Positions 26,969 through 34,585 of a stretch of 64,000 nucleotides of DNA are shown here, piece by piece. A program made the position numbers and the translations under genes. Every line of letters begins with the position of its first letter. Position 1 is the stretch's first letter. Source of the DNA: [Clostridium] scindens ATCC 35704 (lineage in GTDB: Bacteria; Bacillota; Clostridia; Lachnospirales; Lachnospiraceae); assembly GCF_004295125.1 (NCBI RefSeq), contig NZ_CP036170.1:2854501-2918500 (forward strand). Reading direction: 5' to 3'. A model generated the notes under the pieces. The model saw only the letters and a list, made by a program, of their open reading frames with translations, made no database searches and was not told the origin of the DNA.

Positions 26969-28486
26969 ATGAGATATCTGGCCAGCAGCCGGCAGATGAA
27001 GATGGCAGATCAGTATACCATGCAGGAACTGGGAGTTCCATCAATGGAACTGATGGAACGAGCAGCCTTAAAATGCGTGGAAGTAATGGAAGCGCAAAGG
27101 TTGGATCTAAGCAGGCCCTGCATCGTATGCGGCTCGGGAAATAATGGCGGCGACGGATTCGCCATCGCGCGTCTTCTGAACCAGAAGGGATACCCCGTAA
27201 CCGTCTGCTTTGTGGGAAATGAATCCCACCGCACGGAAGAGACCAGGAGCCAGATGCGGCTATTAAAAGAAACAGGCGCCGATATCTGCAACGAGTATAA
27301 GCCTGGCGAATATAGTATCATAATAGATGCTATTTTCGGAGTCGGGCTTGGCAGGGAAATCATTGGACGCTATCTCAAGGTTATCCGCCAGATGAACGAG
27401 GCGAATGCCATTAAATTCGCTGTGGATATCCCATCCGGCGTTTCTGCGGATGAAGGATGCATATTGGGAGTGGCATTTCAGGCGGATATTACTGTGACAT
27501 TCCAGATGGAAAAGGTGGGACTTGGCCTGTATCCGGGAAAAGGATACGCCGGCAAGGTCATCGTGGCAGATATCGGAATAGATACGGATAAGACCGTAGC
27601 CGATATAGGCGTGGCTTATACTTATGAACCGGAGGAATTCCGGAAACTGCTGCCTAGAAGAATGGAAGATTCTAACAAAGGAATGTATGGCAGACTGCTG
27701 ATCATAGCCGGGAGCAAGGGCATGTCAGGGGCTGCCTACCTGAATGCAAAGGCGGCTTATAAGGCAGGGGCAGGGCTGGTACAGATCTATACGCCCGAAG
27801 ATAACCGAATCATCCTGCAGGAGCTTCTTCCGGAGGCGATTGTTAAGACCTACGACTTTTTTGACGAGGGAGAACTTATCCGCCTGCTGAAATGGGCAGA
27901 TACGGTATGTATCGGCTCAGGGATGGGAACCAGTGAAAAGTCTAAGAAAATACTGAAGACGGCGCTGGAAAATCTAAGCGTCCCATGCCTGATCGACGCG
28001 GACGGCCTGAATCTGATCGCGGAGCACAGGAAATATATGGACCGGATTCCCCATGATCATTTGATTATCACGCCTCATATGAAGGAGATGTCCCGGCTTA
28101 CGGGCATCAGCGTTTTAGAACTGAAAAGCCGCAGGATGGAGATCCTAAAGGAGTTTACAGAAAAGCACCATATAACCTGCGTTTTAAAGGACTCCAGCAC
28201 CGTGGTGGCATCCCCCGGGGAACGCGCCTATATCAACCGCTCCGGCAACGCTTCCATGGCGAAGGCAGGCGCAGGAGATGTGCTGGCTGGCATCGTGGCC
28301 GGGCTTATGGCCCAGGGGATGGACTGCCAGGAGGCAGGGATCCTGGGGACCTACCTGCACGGCCGGGCAGGGGATCTGGCCCGTCGGGAAAAGGGCAGCT
28401 ACAGCGTGATGGCGGGAGATTTAATAGAATATTTAAGTGAAGCATTTAAGGAACAGGAGGAAAAAAATTATGAACAATTATACTAG
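26969..28486 (+). CDS. nnr: bifunctional NAD(P)H-hydrate epimerase and ADP-dependent dehydratase
   Basis: 505 residues, a fusion of YjeF_N epimerase (about 1-215) and ribokinase-fold dehydratase (about 225-500). It repairs hydrated NADH and NADPH. Marks are GSGNNGGDGFAIARLL near residue 52, AVDIPSGVSADEG near 150, GMYGRLLIIAGSKGMSGAAYL near 236 and the C-terminal AKAGAGDVLAGIVAGLMAQG near 430, the family's catalytic Asp loop. The gene overlaps alr by 17 bases. Confidence 0.94.
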   Translation: MRYLASSRQMKMADQYTMQELGVPSMELMERAALKCVEVMEAQRLDLSRPCIVCGSGNNGGDGFAIARLLNQKGYPVTVCFVGNESHRTEETRSQMRLLKETGADICNEYKPGEYSIIIDAIFGVGLGREIIGRYLKVIRQMNEANAIKFAVDIPSGVSADEGCILGVAFQADITVTFQMEKVGLGLYPGKGYAGKVIVADIGIDTDKTVADIGVAYTYEPEEFRKLLPRRMEDSNKGMYGRLLIIAGSKGMSGAAYLNAKAAYKAGAGLVQIYTPEDNRIILQELLPEAIVKTYDFFDEGELIRLLKWADTVCIGSGMGTSEKSKKILKTALENLSVPCLIDADGLNLIAEHRKYMDRIPHDHLIITPHMKEMSRLTGISVLELKSRRMEILKEFTEKHHITCVLKDSSTVVASPGERAYINRSGNASMAKAGAGDVLAGIVAGLMAQGMDCQEAGILGTYLHGRAGDLARREKGSYSVMAGDLIEYLSEAFKEQEEKNYEQLY

Positions 28487-29636
28487 AATCTGTGCAAGGG
28501 TGGACTTGGATGCAATAGAATATAATATGGAGATGATGAAGAAGAACATCAAAGAAGGAGTGCAGATGATTTCCGTCATCAAGACGGATGGATATGGCCA
28601 TGGCGCACTGCAGATCGCAAGGATGCTGGAGGGCAAGGAATATTTGTGGGGCTATGCGGTTGCTACGCCAGATGAGGCAGTCGTTTTGCGAAAAGGCGGA
28701 ATCAAGAAGCCGATCTTAGTTCTTGGATGCATTTTCCCGGATCAGAGAAAGGCTATGATCGAAAATGAGATCCGGATGACCGTCTATACCGAAGAGATGG
28801 CAAAAGAGGTCTCTGAACTGGCAGGAAGCATGGGAAAACAGGCATATATCCATATCAAGCTGGACACAGGCATGTCCCGGCTGGGATTCCTGATTGAGGA
28901 TGAGAGCGTCGATAAGATCGAGTCCATCAGCAGGATGCCCAACCTGATTATGGAAGGCATGTATACGCATTTTGCCAAGGCAGATGAGACGGATAAGACG
29001 TTTACCCATTCCCAGATGGACGGCTATCTGTGGATGAAGAAAGCCCTGGATGAAAGGAGGGTGACGTTCAAGTTCTATCACTGTTCCAACAGCGCGGGGA
29101 TCATAGACGTCAAAGAGGCGAATCTGGATCTGGTAAGAGCCGGTATCTCTACATACGGGCTTTATCCTTCCAGCGAAGTAAAGAAAGAAAATGTGCCGCT
29201 GAAGCCTGCGATGGAACTGATCAGCCATGTGGCCCATGTCAAGTGGGTGAAGGAGGGGACCCCTGTAAGTTACGGCGGAACCTTTATTACCAAGCGTCCT
29301 ACCAAGATCGCGACCATACCGGTAGGCTATGGGGATGGATACCCGAGAAGCCTCTCCAACAAAGGCTATGTCCTGATCCATGGAAAGAAGGCTCCCATCC
29401 TTGGCCGGGTATGCATGGATCAGTTCATGGTAGATGCGACGGAGATTGACGACGTAAAGTACGCTGACAAGGTTACGTTAGTAGGCTGCGACGGGAACGA
29501 GAAGCTTCCGGTGGAAACCTTAAGCGATCTGTCCGGACGGTTTAACTATGAGTTCGTCTGCGACCTTGGAAAGAGAATCCCAAGAGAGTTCATCCGTCAC
29601 GGCGAGGTTGTGGAACAGATGGATTGGTTTGCTTAA
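28470..29636 (+). CDS. alr: alanine racemase
   Basis: 388 residues. PLP enzyme making D-alanine for peptidoglycan. The PLP lysine is in VIKTDGYGHGALQIA near residue 35; the catalytic Tyr region near 265 reads GTPVSYGGTF, and VGYGDGYPR near 283 and GRVCMDQFMVD near 310 are family marks. Start at 28470 lies within the end of the NAD(P)HX gene, with ACAGGAGGAA upstream. It is followed by mazF, as in Bacillus. Confidence 0.95.
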   Translation: MNNYTRICARVDLDAIEYNMEMMKKNIKEGVQMISVIKTDGYGHGALQIARMLEGKEYLWGYAVATPDEAVVLRKGGIKKPILVLGCIFPDQRKAMIENEIRMTVYTEEMAKEVSELAGSMGKQAYIHIKLDTGMSRLGFLIEDESVDKIESISRMPNLIMEGMYTHFAKADETDKTFTHSQMDGYLWMKKALDERRVTFKFYHCSNSAGIIDVKEANLDLVRAGISTYGLYPSSEVKKENVPLKPAMELISHVAHVKWVKEGTPVSYGGTFITKRPTKIATIPVGYGDGYPRSLSNKGYVLIHGKKAPILGRVCMDQFMVDATEIDDVKYADKVTLVGCDGNEKLPVETLSDLSGRFNYEFVCDLGKRIPREFIRHGEVVEQMDWFA

Positions 29637-29712
29637 TTGCCTGATTTGCAAACTCTATGGAATACATCCGAAAAAGATGGAAATACTAATTTTATCTTAG
29701 AAAAATCGGAGT

Positions 29713-30069
29713 GTGAATAGAGTGCAAGTAAGACGCGGAGATATATTTTATGCAGATCTAAGCCCGGTTGTCGGGTCTGAGCAAGGCGGCATAAGGCCGG
29801 TTCTGATCATACAGAATGATGTGGGCAACAGACACAGCCCGACGGTCATCTGTGCCGCCATTACTTCAAGGATGAATAAGGCAAAACTGCCGACGCATGT
29901 GGAGATTGATGCAAAGAAATATCAGATTGTCAAGAATTCAGTCATTCTGCTTGAACAGGTAAGAACCATTGACAAGCAGCGGCTGAAGGATTTAGTATGT
30001 CATTTGGATAAAGAAATAATGAACAAAGTAGATGAGGCTTTAAAGATCAGTTTTGAGCTTCATACATAG
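29713..30069 (+). CDS. mazF: MazF/NdoA-type endoribonuclease toxin
   Basis: 118 residues, very close in sequence pattern to NdoA of Bacillus: [31 protein letters not shown], then [30 protein letters not shown] and VDEALKISF. It cleaves mRNA at short specific sites. Start is GTG at 29713 or GTG at 29722, with CGGAG upstream. The 76 bp separating it from alr hold no antitoxin gene, unlike the alr-ndoAI-ndoA order in Bacillus. The antitoxin may be elsewhere or missing. Confidence 0.9.
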   Translation: MNRVQVRRGDIFYADLSPVVGSEQGGIRPVLIIQNDVGNRHSPTVICAAITSRMNKAKLPTHVEIDAKKYQIVKNSVILLEQVRTIDKQRLKDLVCHLDKEIMNKVDEALKISFELHT

Positions 30070-30093
30070 AAAAGGAGTTTGAATTAGCAAGTT

Positions 30094-30888
30094 ATGGAAG
30101 AGGGCGGTTTATTTCACCGGATGAAGCGAATATTCCAGGTGGAAGAAGAGATGGACGAAGACACGGTTAAGGAGGCAGCCGGTCTGATTCGCAATATATT
30201 CCGATATATGGATAAGGACGCGAAAGATATTATGACCCACCGCAAGAACATTGTTGCGGTGGATGGCAATGAGCCACTGGAAGTGGCGCTGAAGTTCATG
30301 CTGGAGGAGAGTTACTCCAGATTCCCAATATACGGAGAAGACATTGACGAGATTGTAGGAATCATACATCTCAGGGAGGCGATGACCTGCTATCTGGATG
30401 AACGATTAAGGCCGGTACCTGTGAAGGATCTGAAGGATTACATAAGGCCGGTTACATTTATTCCGGAGACGAAGAGCATTGACACCCTGTTTAAAGAGAT
30501 GCAGGCGGAGAAAAACCATATCGTCATCGTCCTGGATGAGTATGGACAGACTTCAGGACTCGTGGCCATGGAAGATATCCTGGAAGAAATCGTTGGAAAT
30601 ATCCTGGATGAGCATGACGAGGAGGAAGTGCTGATTACAAAAAATGCCGACGGCAGCTATACCGCAAACGGCATGATGGATCTGGAAGACTTGGAAGACG
30701 TGATTTTCGTAAAATTTGAAAAGGAAGAGTATGAGACTCTGAACGGATTCCTGATAGACCAGCTGGACCGAATTCCCGGGGAAGATGAGCAATGCGTGGT
30801 CGAATACGAAGGATATCGCTTTACAGTCCTTTTTGTTGATAATAACACAATCCAGAGAGTTAAGATTGAAAAACGCAGCGAAGAGTGA
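30094..30888 (+). CDS. CBS-pair/CorC-domain protein, cytosolic hemolysin-like
   Basis: 264 residues. A short acidic N-terminus is followed by a CBS pair (about 45-170, IMTHRKNIVAVDGNEPLEVALKFMLEESYSRFPIYGEDID) and a C-terminal CorC/HlyC transporter-associated domain (about 185-260). The membrane DUF21 part seen in CorC-type Mg2+ exporters is absent, as in the TlyC short form. The AAGGAG site is 16 bases from the ATG, longer than usual, so initiation may be weak or the start is elsewhere. Follows mazF by 24 bp. Confidence 0.8.
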   Translation: MEEGGLFHRMKRIFQVEEEMDEDTVKEAAGLIRNIFRYMDKDAKDIMTHRKNIVAVDGNEPLEVALKFMLEESYSRFPIYGEDIDEIVGIIHLREAMTCYLDERLRPVPVKDLKDYIRPVTFIPETKSIDTLFKEMQAEKNHIVIVLDEYGQTSGLVAMEDILEEIVGNILDEHDEEEVLITKNADGSYTANGMMDLEDLEDVIFVKFEKEEYETLNGFLIDQLDRIPGEDEQCVVEYEGYRFTVLFVDNNTIQRVKIEKRSEE

Positions 30889-30948
30889 TAAAATAGGAAA
30901 AGTGCGAATATACAACGAAATGATAAGATATAAAGTGAGGTATGAACT

Positions 30949-31680
30949 ATGTCAGGACATTCAAAATTTGCCAATATCAAGCATAAGAAAGAGAAGAACG
31001 ACGCGGCAAAAGGGAAGATATTTACGAAGCTTGGAAAGGAACTTGCGGTAGCGGTCAAGGAAGGCGGAAGCGCCGATCCGGCTAATAACAGCAGGCTGCG
31101 TGACGTAATCGCGAAGGCGAAAGCCAATAACATGCCGAATGATACGATTGAAAGAAATATTAAGAAAGCCGACAGCGATGCCAATGCGGCAAATTACGAG
31201 CATATTACATATGAAGGCTATGGGCCAAACGGTACGGCGATCATCGTGGAGGCTTTGACAGACAATAAGAACCGTACGGCCTCCAATGTAAAGAATGCGT
31301 TCACAAAAGGCAACGGAAATGTTGGAACGCCCGGCTGCGTATCCTTCATGTTCGACAAGAAGGGACAGATCGTAGTAGATAAAGAAGAGTACGAAGGCGA
31401 TTCCGACGAGCTTATGATGCTGGCTCTGGATGCCGGAGCAGAGGACTTCGTGGAGGAAGAAGACAGTTACGAGATTCTAACTGATCCGGAAGACTTCAGC
31501 GCAGTGCGTCTTGCAATGGAGGAGGCTGGCATTCCTATGGCGGCGGCAGAAGTAACTATGATTCCCCAGACTTATGTGGAACTTACGGATGAGAAGGATA
31601 TCGCAAGCATCCAGAAGACTCTGGACATGCTGGATGATGACGACGACGTCCAGGATGTATACCACAACTGGGATGAATAA
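30949..31680 (+). CDS. YebC/PmpR family protein
   Basis: 243 residues, full length. Begins [27 protein letters not shown], the family hallmark, then [18 protein letters not shown] and [25 protein letters not shown]. The family has been described as DNA-binding regulators and, more recently, as factors helping ribosomes at difficult stretches; the sequence cannot separate these. An AAGTGAGG site precedes ATG. Confidence 0.93.
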   Translation: MSGHSKFANIKHKKEKNDAAKGKIFTKLGKELAVAVKEGGSADPANNSRLRDVIAKAKANNMPNDTIERNIKKADSDANAANYEHITYEGYGPNGTAIIVEALTDNKNRTASNVKNAFTKGNGNVGTPGCVSFMFDKKGQIVVDKEEYEGDSDELMMLALDAGAEDFVEEEDSYEILTDPEDFSAVRLAMEEAGIPMAAAEVTMIPQTYVELTDEKDIASIQKTLDMLDDDDDVQDVYHNWDE

Positions 31681-31710
31681 TCCGCTTTGACGGGCAACGG
31701 AGGAAGACAG

Positions 31711-32472
31711 ATGGAAGATACGAAGAAGGCGCTGGAATCTTTATTTGATGAGATGCTGGGCAATATCAAATACTTTAAGAAGAAATCCTACCACTCCCTT
31801 TTTGAAAGCCTTTATGAAGGGCATAAGGAACTATTCGCCTCTATTGCCAGGATGTGCGAGGAGGCCAAAGAGGAGGACAAGGAAGGGCTGATAGCGGAAC
31901 TGGCGTCAGTGATACCAGAATATGCCTATCTGAAGATGCAGGAAGTCCCGAAAAGGAAGAAAGAGATGTTTTCCGTGGATTATAATATGGCTATGGCCGT
32001 GTATATAATTCCGCTGCTTACCTATTCCCGGGACCCGGAGTGCGAAAGAATCGCTGACCGGATGGTGGAACTGTGGAATAAGAAGCAGATTACATCCATG
32101 AAACTAGGAAGATCTTCTTTTGAGGATATCGCCGGAGGGTTCCGGAAAGGCTTCTGCTATATCACGACTGCGGTGTGCGAAAGCCAGAACAAGCCGGATG
32201 ACTGCTATGAACTGATGATTCTCAGGCACTACCGTGACAGTTACCTGATGCAGACCGAAGAAGGAAAGCGTATCGTAGAAGAATATTATGAGATCGCTCC
32301 GCGTATCGTACTTGCGATCGGCATGCAGAATGATTCTTCCAGGATCTATGAAGGGATTTACAGGGATTATCTGACTCCATGCATCCATTTTGCCGAATCC
32401 GGAAAGAATGAAGAATGTAAAAAACTGTATATGGACATGGTGCGCCATCTGCAGACCAAATATCTATCTTGA
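31711..32472 (+). CDS. uncharacterised protein with a CFI-box-like motif
   Basis: 253 residues, mostly helical and acidic, no membrane segment. Near residue 146 it carries FCYITTAVCESQNKPDDCYELMILRHYRDSYL, split here by description only: the Cys-[FY]-I-x-T-A core followed by an LRxFRD-like helix is the CFI-box seen in many bacterial proteins of unknown role. ATG at 31711 follows CGGAGGAAGA. It lies 31 bp after yebC and 20 bp before metY. The function is not known. Confidence 0.7.
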   Translation: MEDTKKALESLFDEMLGNIKYFKKKSYHSLFESLYEGHKELFASIARMCEEAKEEDKEGLIAELASVIPEYAYLKMQEVPKRKKEMFSVDYNMAMAVYIIPLLTYSRDPECERIADRMVELWNKKQITSMKLGRSSFEDIAGGFRKGFCYITTAVCESQNKPDDCYELMILRHYRDSYLMQTEEGKRIVEEYYEIAPRIVLAIGMQNDSSRIYEGIYRDYLTPCIHFAESGKNEECKKLYMDMVRHLQTKYLS

Positions 32473-32491
32473 AATTCACAGGAGGAAATAA

Positions 32492-33772
32492 ATGAGCGAT
32501 TATAAGATTGAGACAAAATGCATCCAGTCCGGCTACCAGCCGGGAAACGGCGAGCCGAGGGTGCTGCCTATTTACCAGAGTACGACATTCAAATACGATT
32601 CCAGCGACCAGATGGGAAGATTGTTTGACTTGGAGGAGAGTGGGTATTTCTATACGCGGCTCCAGAATCCTACCAATGACGCGGTAGCGGCAAAGATCTG
32701 CGATCTGGAAGGCGGAGTCGCTGCCATGCTGACTTCATCCGGACAGGCGGCAAGCTTCTATGCCATCATGAATATCGTGGAGGCTGGCGATCATATCGTG
32801 TGCGCTTCTGCCCTTTATGGCGGTACATATAATCTCTATGCCCATACGATTAAGAAGATGGGCATTGACGCTACCTTTGTGGATCCAGACTGCACGGAAG
32901 AAGAACTGGACAACGCGTTTCGAGAGAATACCAAGGCGGTATTCGGAGAGACCATTGCAAATCCGGCATTGGTCGTGCTGGATTTTGAAAAGTTTGCAAA
33001 AGCAGCCCATTCCCATGGGGTTCCGTTTATCGTAGACAATACATTTGCAACGCCGATCAACTGCCGGCCGTTCGAATGGGGAGCGGATATCGTAACCCAC
33101 TCTACCACCAAGTACATGGATGGCCATGCATCCTGCGTCGGCGGAGCGATCGTAGACAGCGGCAACTTTGACTGGGACGCATATGCGGATAAATTCCCGG
33201 GACTTACCACGCCGGACGAGACATATCATGGAATTGTGTATACGAAGAAGTTTGGCAAAGGCGCATACATTACAAAGGCAACCTCCCAGCTGATGCGGGA
33301 CTTGGGCTCCATCCAGGCGCCGCAGAATGCGTTTCTTCTGAATATCGGCCTTGAGACGCTGCATCTGAGAGTGCAGAGGCATTGCGAGAATGCCTTGAAT
33401 GCGGCCAAGTATCTAGAGGGGCATGAAAAGGTGGCCTGGGTATCAAGCCCATCCCTTCCGGGAGACAAGTACTATGACCTGGCGAAAAAATATATGCCGA
33501 ACGGAACCTGCGGGGTGATTACATTCGGCCTGAAGGGCGGACGTGACGCGGCTGTACGGATGATGGACAGCCTGAAGATGATCGCCATCGTAACACATGT
33601 TGCAGATGCCAGAAGCTGCGTGCTTCATCCGGCAAGCCATACGCATCGCCAGATGAACGACCAGGAGTTAAAAGAAGCAGGCGTTCAGCCTGATCTGATT
33701 CGATTCAGCGTGGGAATCGAGAATATTGAGGATATCATCGCTGACCTTTCGCAGGCACTGGAGCAGGTATAA
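32492..33772 (+). CDS. metY: O-acetylhomoserine sulfhydrylase
   Basis: 426 residues. PLP enzyme of the Cys/Met metabolism family that makes homocysteine from O-acetylhomoserine and sulfide. N-terminus ETKCIQSGYQPGNGEPRVLPIYQST is typical for MetY; the PLP lysine is in THSTTKYMDGH near residue 206; YFYTRLQNPTNDA near 53 and the C-terminal RFSVGIENIEDIIADL are also family marks. Only 20 bp follow the previous gene, so no T-box or SAM riboswitch can control it locally. A CAGGAGG site precedes the ATG. Confidence 0.93.
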   Translation: MSDYKIETKCIQSGYQPGNGEPRVLPIYQSTTFKYDSSDQMGRLFDLEESGYFYTRLQNPTNDAVAAKICDLEGGVAAMLTSSGQAASFYAIMNIVEAGDHIVCASALYGGTYNLYAHTIKKMGIDATFVDPDCTEEELDNAFRENTKAVFGETIANPALVVLDFEKFAKAAHSHGVPFIVDNTFATPINCRPFEWGADIVTHSTTKYMDGHASCVGGAIVDSGNFDWDAYADKFPGLTTPDETYHGIVYTKKFGKGAYITKATSQLMRDLGSIQAPQNAFLLNIGLETLHLRVQRHCENALNAAKYLEGHEKVAWVSSPSLPGDKYYDLAKKYMPNGTCGVITFGLKGGRDAAVRMMDSLKMIAIVTHVADARSCVLHPASHTHRQMNDQELKEAGVQPDLIRFSVGIENIEDIIADLSQALEQV

Positions 33773-33779
33773 AAATTGC

Positions 33780-33821
33780 AAATACCTTCATACTAAATGA
33801 AAAATGTATGGAGGTATTTTT
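33780..33821 (+). terminator. hairpin that carries the tepA ribosome binding site
   Basis: AAATACCTTCATAC (33780-33793) pairs with GTATGGAGGTATTT (33806-33819) with one G-U wobble, and TTTT follows. It looks like a metY terminator, yet the GGAGG of the next gene is in its right arm, so it may also hide the ribosome binding site of tepA in read-through RNA. Confidence 0.7.
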
Positions 33822-33823
33822 TA

Positions 33824-34522
33824 ATGGCAGAGTCAGAACGCGAAGAGAAAAAAACGGAACAGATTAAGGAAGTGGGCAGCATTAATCTGAATGAAAATAA
33901 GGACAGGCACAGAATCAAGCTGCTGACGATCATAGGGGAGATAGAGGGCCATGAGGCGGTAGCCGGAAACACGAAGGCCACGAAGTACGAGCACCTTCTT
34001 CCTATGCTGGCGGAAGTAGAAGACAGTGAAGAGATTGAAGGAGTCCTGATTCTTCTGAACACCATGGGAGGGGATGTGGAGGCAGGACTGTCAATTGCGG
34101 AGATGATCGCATCTTTGAGCAAGCCCACAGTGTCCCTGGTACTTGGAGGCAGTCACTCTATCGGAGGCCCATTAGCCGTCTCCGCAAAGTATTCCTTTAT
34201 TGTCCCAAGCGGTACTATGATCATCCATCCGGTCCGCTCCAACGGCATGTTCATTGGAGTGGAGCAGAGCCTTCGCAATATGATCAGGACCCAGGATCGG
34301 ATCACAAGGTTCCTTTCCCAGCACTCCCACATGACCCAGGAGAGAATCGAAGAACTGATGCTCAATCCTACGGAACTGGTGAAAGACGTAGGGACGCTTC
34401 TGGAGGGAGAGGAAGCTGTCAAAGAAGGGCTGATAGATGAAGTGGGCGGCATGAGCGAGGCATTGAATAAATTGCACGAAATGATCGACCAAAGCAGACA
34501 GAAAAAGTATGAAAATATGTAA
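33824..34522 (+). CDS. tepA: ClpP-fold protease TepA-like
   Basis: 232 residues. Soluble ClpP-class serine protease fold (TepA/YmfB type). LLNTMGGDVEAGLSIAEMI near residue 78 and GGSHSIGGPLAVSA near residue 107 contain the oxyanion and nucleophile regions, and IIHPVR near 130 the His. TepA is encoded directly before the SpoIIIE/FtsK gene in Bacillus as well, which this order matches. ATG at 33824 follows the GGAGG within the upstream hairpin. Confidence 0.85.
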   Translation: MAESEREEKKTEQIKEVGSINLNENKDRHRIKLLTIIGEIEGHEAVAGNTKATKYEHLLPMLAEVEDSEEIEGVLILLNTMGGDVEAGLSIAEMIASLSKPTVSLVLGGSHSIGGPLAVSAKYSFIVPSGTMIIHPVRSNGMFIGVEQSLRNMIRTQDRITRFLSQHSHMTQERIEELMLNPTELVKDVGTLLEGEEAVKEGLIDEVGGMSEALNKLHEMIDQSRQKKYENM

Positions 34523-34550
34523 TGACAGCCCTTTTTAAAAATGATATACT
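34522..34550 (+). promoter_or_regulatory. ftsK promoter
   Basis: ATGACA at 34522-34527, 17-bp spacer, TATACT at 34545-34550, 36 bp ahead of the ftsK start codon. Confidence 0.55.
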
Positions 34551-34585
34551 ATAAACAGTATTGCCAGTAATAAGGGGGAAGTATA

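Noticed and set aside
32473-32491. SAM or T-box riboswitch ahead of metY
   Set aside because: The intergenic space is 19 bp, too short for any riboswitch.
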